A DNA stretch of 64,000 bases, from assembly GCA_964016885.1 (NCBI GenBank), contig OZ024746.1, positions 102,135,711 through 102,199,710 of the forward strand, in the 5' to 3' direction. This document shows, piece by piece, positions 44,601-56,600 of this stretch. How positions within the stretch are numbered: the stretch's first letter is position 1; each line of letters begins with the position of its first letter. The notes under the pieces are model-generated. The model did no database searches. It worked only from the letters and a program-made list of their open reading frames with translations, and was not told where the DNA came from. This stretch comes from Eledone cirrhosa (Eukaryota; Mollusca; Cephalopoda; Octopoda; Eledonidae). A program made the translations under genes and the position numbers.

Positions 44601-47600
44601 AGAGGGACTACTGGAATATGTACTAGATGGACCACTGGAATATATACTAGAGGAACCACTGGAGCATATACTAGAGGGACGTGTGGAATATATACTAGAG
44701 GGACGTGTGGAATATATACTAAAGGGACCTGTGGAATATATAATAGAGTGAGCTGTGGAATATATACTAGAGGGACCTGTGGAATATATACTAGAGGGAC
44801 TACTGTAATATATACTAGAGGGACCTGTGAAATATATAATAGAGGGACCTGTGGAATATATACTAGAGGGACTACTGTAATATATACTAGAGGGACTACT
44901 GTAATATATACTAGACGGACCACTGGAATATATACAAGAGGGACCACCGGAATATATACTAAAGGGACCACCGGAAATTATAATAGAGGGATAACTGTAA
45001 TAGATACTAGAGGGACCACTGGAATATATACTAGAGGGACCACTGGAATATATACTAGAGGGACCTCTGGAATATATACTAGAGGGACCTGTGGAATATA
45101 TACTAGAGTGAGCTGTGGAATATATACTAGAGTGAGCTGTGGAATATATACTAGAGGGACCCCTGGAATATATACTAGAGGGACCCCTGGAATATATACT
45201 AGAGGGACTACTGGAATATATACTAGAGGGACTACTGGAATATATACTAGAGCGACTACTGGAATATATACTAGAGCGACTACTGGAATATATACTAACG
45301 GACCACTGGAATATATACTAGAGGGACCACCGGAAGATATACTAAAGGGACCACTGAAATATATACCAGAGGGACCACAGGAATGTATATTAGAGGGATA
45401 GAGGGACCACAGGAATGTATATTAGAGGGATAGAGGGACCACTGGAATATATACTAGAGGGACCACTGGAATATATACTAGAGGGACCACTGGAATATAT
45501 ACTAGAGGGACCACTGGAATATATACTAGAGGGACCACTGGAATATATACTAGAGGGACCTCTGGAATATATACTGGAGGGATCTGTGGAATACATACTA
45601 GAGGCACAACTGCAATATACACTAGAGGGAGCTGTGGAATATAAACTAGAGGGACCAGTGCAATATATACAAGAGGGACCAGTGCAATATATACTAGAGG
45701 GACCAGTGCAATATATACTAGAGGGACCAGTGCAATAAATACTAGAGGGACCATTAGAATATATACTAGAGGGACCACTGGAATATATACTAGAGGGACC
45801 TCTGGAATATATACTAGAGGGACCTGTGGAATACATACTAGAGGGACCACTGGAATATATACTACACGGACCTGTGGAATATATACTAGAGGGACCACTG
45901 GAATAGATACTAGAGGGACCACAGTAATGTATATTAGAGGGATAGAGGGACCACTGGAATATATACTAGAGGGACAACTGGAATATATACTAGAGGGACC
46001 TCTGGAATATATACTAGAGGGACCACTGGAATATATACTAGAGGGAGCTGTGGAATATATACTAGAGGGACCACTGGAATATATACTAGAGGGACTACTT
46101 GAATACATACTAGAGGGACCTCTGGAATATATACTAGAGGGACTACTGCGATATATACTAGAGGGACCTGTAGAATATATACTAGAAGGAGCTGTGGAAT
46201 ATATACTAGAGGGACCTGTGGAATATATACTAGAGGGACCACTGGAATATATACTAGACGGACTACTGGAATATATACTAGAGGGACTACTGGAATATAT
46301 ACTAGAGGGACCACTGGAATATATACTAGAGGGACCACTGGAATATATACTAAAGGGACCACTGGAATATATACTAAAGGGACCACCAGAAATTATAATA
46401 GAGGGATAAATGTAATAGATACTAGAGGGACCACTGGAATATATAGTAGAGGGACCACTGGAATATATACTAGAGGGACCACTGGAATATATACTAGAGG
46501 GACCACCGGAATATATACTAGAGGGACCACCGGAAAATATAATAGAGGGAACACTGGAATATATACTAGAGGGACCACCGGAAAATATAATAGAGGGAAC
46601 ACTGGAATATATACTAAAGGGACCACCGGAATATATATTAGAGAGATAGAGGGACCACTGGAATCTATACTTGAATACATACTAGAGGGACCTCTGGAAT
46701 ATATACTCGAGGGACCACTGGAATATATACTAGAGGGACCTGTGGAATATATACTAGAAGGACCAATGGAATATATACTCGAGGGACCTGTGGAATATAT
46801 ACGAGAGGTACCACTGGAATATATACTAGAGGCACCACGGGAATATATACTAGAGGGACCACTGAAATATATACTAGAGGGACCACTGAAATATATACTA
46901 GAGGGACCTGTGCAATATATACTAGAAGGACCAATGGAATATATACTAGAGGGACCTGTGGAATATATACTAGAGGTACCACTGGAATACATACTAGAGG
47001 GACTACTGGAATATGTACTAGAGGGACCACTGGCATATGTACTAGAGGGACCACTGGAATATGTACTAGAGGGACCACTGGAATATATACTAGAGGAACC
47101 ACTGGAGCATATATTAGAGGGACGTGTGGAATATATACTAGAGGGACCTGTGGAATATATACTAGAGTGAGCTGTGGAATATATACTAGAGGGACCACTG
47201 GAATATATACTAGAGGGACCTCTGGAATATATACTAGAGGGACTACTGCGATATATACTAAAGGGACCTGTAGAATATATATTAGAGGGAGCTGTGGAAT
47301 ATATACTAGAGGGACAACTGGAACATATACTAGAGGGACCTGTGGAATATATACTAGAGGTACCACAGGAATATATACTAGAGGGACCACTGGAATATAT
47401 ACTAGAGGGACCTGTGGAATATATACTAGATGGACCTGTGGAATAAATACTAGAGGGACTACTGGAGTATATACTAGAGGGACTACTGGAATATATACTA
47501 GAGGGACCACTGGAATATATACTAGATGGACCACTGGAATATATACTAAAGGGACCACCAGAAATTATAATAGAGGGATAACTGTAATAGATACTAGAGG

Positions 47601-50600
47601 GACCACTGGAATATATACTAGAGGGACCACTGGAATATATACTAGAGGGACCACTGGAATATATACTAAAGGACCACTGGAAAATATAATAGAGGGAACA
47701 CTAGAATATATACTAGAGGGACCACAGGAATATATATTAGAGGGATAGAGGGACCACTGGAATCTATACTAGAGGGACCTCTGGAATATATACTCGAGGG
47801 ACCACTGGAATATATACTAGAGGGACCTGTGGAATATATACTAGAAGGACCAATGGAATATATACTAGAGGGACCTGTGGAATATATACGAGAGGTACCA
47901 CTGGAATATATACTAGAGGTACCACGGGAATATATACTAGAGGTACCACGGGAATATATACTAGAGGGACCACTGGAATATATACTAGAGGGACCACTGG
48001 AATACATACTAGAGGGACCACTGAAATATATACTAGAGGGACCTGTGGAATATATACTAGAAGGACCAATGGAATATATACTAGAGGGACCTGTGGAATA
48101 TATACTAGAGGGACCTGTGGAATATATACTAGAGTGAGCTGTGGAATATATACTAGAGGGACCTGTGGAATATATACTAGAGGGACCACTGGAATATATA
48201 CTAAAGGGACCACTGGAATATATACTAGAGGGACCACTGGAACATATGCTAGAGGGACCTGTGGAATATATACTAGAGGGACCACTGGAATATATACTAG
48301 CGGGACCACTGGAATATATACTTGAGGGACCACTGGAATATATACTAGAGGGACCACTGGAATATATACTAGAGCGACCACTGGAACATATACTCGAGGG
48401 ACTACTGGAACATATACTAGAGCGACTACTGGAATATATACTAGAGGGACCTGTGGAATATATACTAGAGGGACATGTGGAATATATACTAGAGGGACTA
48501 CTGTAATATATACTAGAGGGACTACTGTAATATATACTAGAAAGACCTGTGGAATATATACTAGAGGGACATGTGGAATATATACTAGAGGGACTACTGT
48601 AATATATACTAGACGGACCACTGGAATATATACAAGAGGGACCACCGGAATATATACTAAAGGGACCACCGGAAATTATAATAGAGGGATAACTGTAATA
48701 GATACTAGAGGGACCACTGGAATATATACTAGAGGGACCACTGGAATATATACTAGAGGGACCACTGGAATATATACTAGAGGGACCATTGGAATATATA
48801 CTGGAGGGACCTGTGGAATACATACTAGAGGGACCACTGGAATATATACTAGAGGCACCACTGCAATATACACTAGAGGGAGCTGTGGAATATAAACTAG
48901 AGGGACCAGTGCAATATATACTAGAGGGACCAGTGCAATATATACTAGAGGGACCAGTGTAATATATACTAGAGGGACCAGTGCAATATATACTAGAGGG
49001 ACCAGTGCAATATATACTAGAGGGACCAGTGGAATATATACTAGAGGGACCTGTGGAATATATACTAGAGGGACCCCTGGAATATATACTAGAGGGACCT
49101 GTGGAATATATACTAGAGGGACTACTGGGATATATACTAGAGGGACCTGTGGAATATATACTAGAGGGACTACTGGAATATATACTAGAGCGACTACTAG
49201 AATATAGACTAACGGACCACTGGAATATATACTAGAGGGACCACCGGAATATATACTAAAGGGACCACCAGACATTATAATAGAGGGACCACTGAAATAT
49301 ATACTAGAGGGACCACAGGAATGTATATTAGAGGGATAGAGGGACCACTGGAATATATACTAGAGGGACCTGTTGAATATATACTAGAGGGACCACAGGA
49401 ATGTATATTAGAGGGATAGAGGGACCACTGGAATATATACTAGAGGGACCACTGGAATATATACTAGAGGGACCTGTGGAATATATACTAGAGGGACCAC
49501 TGGAATATATACTAGAGGGACTACTTTAATACATACTAGAGGGACCTCTGGAATATATACTAGAGGGACCACTGAAATATATACTAGAGGGACCTGTGCA
49601 ATATATACTAGAAGGACCAATGGAATATATACTAGAGGGACCTGTGGAATATATACTAGAGGTACCACTGGAATACATACTAGAGGGACTACTGGAATAT
49701 GTACTAGAGGGACCACTGGCATATGTACTAGAGGGACCACTGGAATATGTACTAGAGGGACCACTGGAATATATACTAGAGGAACCACTGGAGCATATAT
49801 TAGAGGGACGTGTGGAATATATACTAGAGGGACCTGTGGAATATATACTAGAGTGAGCTGTGGAATATATACTAGAGGGACCACTGGAATATATACTAGA
49901 GGGACCTCTGGAATATATACTAGAGGGACTACTGCGATATATACTAAAGGGACCTGTAGAATATATATTAGAGGGAGCTGTGGAATATATACTAGAGGGA
50001 CAACTGGAACATATACTAGAGGGACCTGTGGAATATATACTAGAGGTACCACAGGAATATATACTAGAGGGACCACTGGAATATATACTAGAGGGACCTG
50101 TGGAATATATACTAGATGGACCTGTGGAATAAATACTAGAGGGACTACTGGAGTATATACTAGAGGGACTACTGGAATATATACTAGAGGGACCACTGGA
50201 ATATATACTAGATGGACCACTGGAATATATACTAAAGGGACCACCAGAAATTATAATAGAGGGATAACTGTAATAGATACTAGAGGGACCACTGGAATAT
50301 ATACTAGAGGGACCACTGGAATATATACTAGAGGGACCACTGGAATATATACTAAAGGACCACTGGAAAATATAATAGAGGGAACACTAGAATATATACT
50401 AGAGGGACCACAGGAATATATATTAGAGGGATAGAGGGACCACTGGAATCTATACTAGAGGGACCTCTGGAATATATACTCGAGGGACCACTGGAATATA
50501 TACTAGAGGGACCTGTGGAATATATACTAGAAGGACCAATGGAATATATACTAGAGGGACCTGTGGAATATATACGAGAGGTACCACTGGAATATATACT

Positions 50601-53600
50601 AGAGGTACCACGGGAATATATACTAGAGGTACCACGGGAATATATACTAGAGGGACCACTGGAATATATACTAGAGGGACCACTGGAATACATACTAGAG
50701 GGACCACTGAAATATATACTAGAGGGACCTGTGGAATATATACTAGAAGGACCAATGGAATATATACTAGAGGGACCTGTGGAATATATACTAGAGGGAC
50801 CTGTGGAATATATACTAGAGTGAGCTGTGGAATATATACTAGAGGGACCACTGGAATATATACTAAAGGGACCACTGGAATATATACTAGAGGGACCACT
50901 GGAACATATGCTAGAGGGACCTGTGGAATATATACTAGAGGGACCACTGGAATATATACTAGCGGGACCACTGGAATATATACTTGAGGGACCACTGGAA
51001 TATATACTAGAGGGACCACTGGAATATATACTAGAGCGACCACTGGAACATATACTCGAGGGACTACTGGAACATATACTAGAGCGACTACTGGAATATA
51101 TACTAGAGGGACCTGTGGAATATATACTAGAGGGACATGTGGAATATATACTAGAGGGACTACTGTAATATATACTAGAGGGACTACTGTAATATATACT
51201 AGAAAGACCTGTGGAATATATACTAGAGGGACATGTGGAATATATACTAGAGGGACTACTGTAATATATACTAGACGGACCACTGGAATATATACAAGAG
51301 GGACCACCGGAATATATACTAAAGGGACCACCGGAAATTATAATAGAGGGATAACTGTAATAGATACTAGAGGGACCACTGGAATATATACTAGAGGGAC
51401 CACTGGAATATATACTAGAGGGACCACTGGAATATATACTAGAGGGACCATTGGAATATATACTGGAGGGACCTGTGGAATACATACTAGAGGGACCACT
51501 GGAATATATACTAGAGGCACCACTGCAATATACACTAGAGGGAGCTGTGGAATATAAACTAGAGGGACCAGTGCAATATATACTAGAGGGACCAGTGCAA
51601 TATATACTAGAGGGACCAGTGTAATATATACTAGAGGGACCAGTGCAATATATACTAGAGGGACCAGTGCAATATATACTAGAGGGACCAGTGGAATATA
51701 TACTAGAGGGACCTGTGGAATATATACTAGAGGGACCCCTGGAATATATACTAGAGGGACCTGTGGAATATATACTAGAGGGACTACTGGGATATATACT
51801 AGAGGGACCTGTGGAATATATACTAGAGGGACTACTGGAATATATACTAGAGCGACTACTAGAATATAGACTAACGGACCACTGGAATATATACTAGAGG
51901 GACCACCGGAATATATACTAAAGGGACCACCAGACATTATAATAGAGGGACCACTGAAATATATACTAGAGGGACCACAGGAATGTATATTAGAGGGATA
52001 GAGGGACCACTGGAATATATACTAGAGGGACCTGTTGAATATATACTAGAGGGACCACAGGAATGTATATTAGAGGGATAGAGGGACCACTGGAATATAT
52101 ACTAGAGGGACCACTGGAATATATACTAGAGGGACCTCTGGAATATATACTAGAGGGACCACTGGAATATATACTAGAGGGACCTGTGGAATATATACTA
52201 GAGGGACCACTGGAATATATACTAGAGGGACTACTTTAATACATACTAGAGGGACCTCTGGAATATATACTAGAGGGACCACTGGAATATATACTAGAGG
52301 GACTACTGCGATATATACTGGAGGGACCTGTGGAATACATACTAGAGGGACCACTGGAATATATACTAGAGGCACCACTGCAATATACACTAGAGGGAGC
52401 TGTGGAATATAAACTAGAGGGACCAGTGCAATATATACAAGAGGGACCAGTGCAATATATACAAGAGGGACCAGTGCAATATATACTAGATGGACCAGTG
52501 CAATATATACTAGAGGGACCAGTGCAATATATACTAGAGGGACCAGTGGAATATATACTAGAGGGACCTGTGGAATATATACTAGAGGGACCCCTGGAAT
52601 ATATACTAGAGGGACCTGTGGAATATATACTAGAGGGACTACTGGAATATATACTAGAGCGACTACTAGAATATATACTAACGGACCACTGGAATATATA
52701 CTAGAGGGACCACCGGAATATATACTAAAGGGACCACCAGACATTATAATAGAGGGACCACAGGAATGTATATTAGAGGGATAGAGGGACCACTGGAATA
52801 TATACTAGAGGGACCTGTTGAATATATACTAGAGGGACCACAGGAATGTATATTAGAGGGATAGAGGGACCACTGGAATATATACTAGAGGGACCACTGG
52901 AATATATACTAGAGGGACCTCTGGAATATATACTAGAGGGACCACTGGAATATATACTAGAGGGACTACTTGAATACATACTAGAGGGACCTCTGGAATA
53001 TATACTAGAGGGACCACTGGAATATATACTAGAGGGACTACTGCGATATATACTAGAGGGACCTGTAGAATATATACTAGAGGGAGCTGTGGAATATATA
53101 CTAGAGGGACAACTGGAACATATACTAGAGGGACCTGTGGAATACATACTAGAGGGACTACTGGAACATATACTAGAGGGACCACTGGAATATATACTAG
53201 AGGGACCACTGGAATATATACTAGACGGACTACTGGAATATATACTAGAGGGACTACTGGAATATATACTAGAGGGACCACCGGAATATATACTAAAGGG
53301 ACCACCGGAAAATATAATAGAGGGAACACTGGAATATATACTAGAGGGACCACAGGAATATATATTAGAGGGATAGAGGGACCACTGGAATATATACTAG
53401 AGGGACCTCTGGAATATATACTCGAGGGACCACTGGAATATATACTAGAGGGACCTGTGGAATATATACTAGAAGGACCAATGGAATACATACTAGAGGG
53501 ACCTGTGGAATATATACGAGAGGTACCACTGGAATATATACTAGAGGTACCTCTGGAATATATACTCGAGGGACCACTGGAATATATACTAGAAGGACCA

Positions 53601-56600
53601 ATGGAATATATACTAGAGGGACCTGTGAAATATATACGAGAGGTACCACTGGAATATATACTAGAGGTACCACGGGAATATATACTAGAGGGACCACTGG
53701 AATATATACTAGAGGGACCACTGGAATATATACTAGAGGGACCTGTGGAATATATACTAGAGGGACCACTGGAATATATATCAGAGGGCCCACTGGAAAT
53801 TACACGAATGAAAAAATAACGAGGAGCTATTTCAGAAAGGATGATTAAAATTTGTGCTTCATAGAAATCTTATTGTTGCTCCTCCAATAAATAATACATA
53901 GATATAGAATTACAATCTATACAATACTTATCATTCGTTAGTATTTAATTATATTGAAACTACAAGATCAATATATAATTGCATATTCTTTATTACACAA
54001 TATTTTATAATTATTTTGCATTATATACAAATAATTTTTACAAAACGATATAGAAAATATACAGAATCTTTTTATTTACATCATTAGTTTCAATTCCATT
54101 GCAACTTTTAATTATTTTAATATCTGCTTATATATGATGTTCTTTGTCAAAGTTTTATTACCTTGCACACCCCACCTTCTTGCTTGTGTTCAATACTTTA
54201 ATTTTTACATATGACTCTCTGCATACTTTTGAAATATTGGCCCAGGAAGAAACAGGCCCTCTGTATCGTATGTTTGACCTTGATTCTTGTTGTCATACAT
54301 ATGACAGTCTTAATGGAAACTAGGTTCTTTCCAAAGTAAAAGGGATGTTGGGATCACTGGGGGCTAATTTCAGTCTTGGGATCAAAACACACCTGCCCAC
54401 CAAAAGACCATTGATATGAGGAGCTTCGATAAAATGTTGATGCATTCCTACTACTTCTAATCTTGTGCTATTGCATAATCTATTCTGGATTGAAATATTC
54501 CGTAGAAACATTATTATTGATCCTTTTTGGAGTTTGTGAGGTGGCATTCTGGAAGGTGTAAGTTCAGAAATTCAGAAGCATATCTGTCAAACTCTGTAGG
54601 TTCATCGATGAGCACTCTGTACTGTAATAAGTATGGCTGTTACTGGGTAGTTTTCTGAGAACCTCTTCATTGATAGGCAATCATCATTTTGGGGGAGATA
54701 AAATTACTTGCGTTCTTTTCTCTTGTGTTATATCACAGTTTGTTTCACTAAACAGTCATTTACACATGGTAATGGAGGCACTTTCATTCATCTTCAGTTC
54801 TTCAATTCAAAATGTAGCAGCCTCTTCGCAAACTCTCTGATCTTCTCTTAGTCTGATATTATTGTTCAATGTAAAATGTTGAAAGAAGTACCACAGATGG
54901 GAATTTTTAAGGCATATTTCTAATGTAGCTTCACAGGTGCTCCTTGGTAATATTAGCAGCAGTTGCTTGAACTCACCTCCCAAAAGCAAAACCTTTCCTC
55001 CAAACACTTCAGTGACACCAATGATGTGTTGAAGACCCTTGTGAATGGCATGAATTGCATAGGAGGGAATCATAGAAGCCTCAACCAGTATTATGAGATC
55101 CATGTTCTGTAAGTAATTAGCATAGTCAGATGAGCCAGACACATTACATACACTGGTCTGTTAGTGGAACAGGTAGTTTAAATAGATTGTGTAGTGCTGC
55201 CTCCCAACAGCAGTGTAGACTTTATGCCGGTCCAAGAACTGCAACATACCTGATAGTTATTGAACAGGTTTTGTCACAACCTCCAGCTGCATCTGCGTAA
55301 AAGCAGGTATGTGCAGCTTTTCTCCTCTGTTGAACAGCATCATTTACAGTATCAGCAATCATATGTTGCTCTTCAGTAAGAGAATCAATATCACTTGGGG
55401 TTCAGGTTCAATGGACTGAGGCAGACCCTGTTTTGCGCAGTTGGTACCATTTTCAATCAATATTGCGTTAATGTAACCAAGTGCCATATTTTCATCTTGC
55501 TGACCACCTATCTCTTTATGTAAATAGTTCTCAATCAATGACTCCTTATGGGTGTTCCATAATTGCAGTATATTGACTGGCACAGAGCAACGAACATCAT
55601 ACAAAACTGTGTTGGCATGTGGTTGGGTAGCAGCTTCCTGCAGAGCTTCGCTGAAATAGTCTTTTCATGACCAAGTAGCAAGCAAGCCACTTAGTGCCTG
55701 GCACATGAAGTAGCAATACTCTTAAATATAATTTTTCAGCAACTCTGGGGCTGACTGTGTACAATCTACTAATGATATTATTGTTCCTTCTTCTTGGCAT
55801 CCATTTTATGTTGGTTTCATTGAACACAGTGTTCTGCAATTTCTTCACATAGGTAGTTTCTTGCATTGTCATGTTTTTCATTTAGCTTGAATCAGGCAGT
55901 AAGGGTAATCATCATCATTGTTTAACGTCTATCTTCCACGCTAGCATGGGTTTAGACGGAAATTGTCCCACTTGAGGCAAGATTGGTTGTCTCGCTCGTA
56001 TAGGACTGTCTGGCAGGTTTTCTCCGGCTGGATGCCCTTCCTAACACCAACCACGTTTACAGTGTGGACTGGGAGGTTTTTACCGTGTTATCTACACGGC
56101 CACATTACAGCGTGGACTGTGTTTTTTTTTTGTCGTGACACCTACACGACCTCATTTATTTAGGACTGGATATTGTGGTACCAACATAACTTTACATTAC
56201 AAGGGATGGTGTTGATGGGGGTGGGGGAGTTGGGGTAGTGGGTTGGGGGTGTATATTTGATTAAGAGGTACCTACTGACTGTAGGTTTCGCTTTGTACTT
56301 AGGCAAGGCGGGTCTTCTGTATTACTGCGTAGCGCCAAAGATCTCGGTCCAGTGACAGTCTTAGAGAGGTGCAAGTGTGTAAGGTCGGAATTTATCAGAT
56401 CGCCCCAGGTTTTTCTGGATCTACCTACTCCGTTACTTCCATCTATTTTGATCGCCCTGCACTTTTTTATACAGCTGTCGTCTTTCATGCGCATCACGTG
56501 ACCACACCAACGTAGTCTTCTCTCAAGTAAACAGCATCTGATCCCACTTATTCTTAATTTCTCACTTAGTTCATTTATGCTTTGCTGTTCACGTATATTA

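Larger units (their letters stand above)
7855..53800. repeat. Intronic 24-bp minisatellite mega-array, about 1,900 units
   Basis: The plus-strand unit is the core GAATATATACTAGAGGGA followed by a variable hexamer, most often CCACTG, CCTGTG, CCTCTG, CTACTG, GCTGTG, CCACCG, CCAGTG or CCACAG. All units I read run in the same direction and no other element interrupts the array. Most units are exactly 24 bp; exceptions are single-base losses such as ACTAAGGGACC and small insertions such as an extra TAGAGGGA. The first units (7855-7990) and the last (53771-53807) are more diverged. Because the unit is eight codons long, the plus strand reads (EYILEGPL)n or (GIYTRGTT)n, and the minus strand reads (VPLVYIPV)n or (SSIYSSGP)n. 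I consider all of these non-coding shadows of the repeat, which lies wholly within an intron. Confidence 0.95.

Noticed and set aside
7855..53800. CRISPR-like array (short conserved repeat with variable part)
   Set aside because: The variable part is only six bases with few states, there are no unique spacers or cas genes, and the surroundings are a spliced eukaryotic gene.
7823..53819. Many long open frames of octapeptide repeats (EYILEGPL, GIYTRGTT, VPLVYIPV, SSIYSSGP)
   Set aside because: They are shadows of a 24-bp repeat inside an intron; several frames are open together, stops are propagated freely, and ATG starts occur only where a unit happens to mutate.
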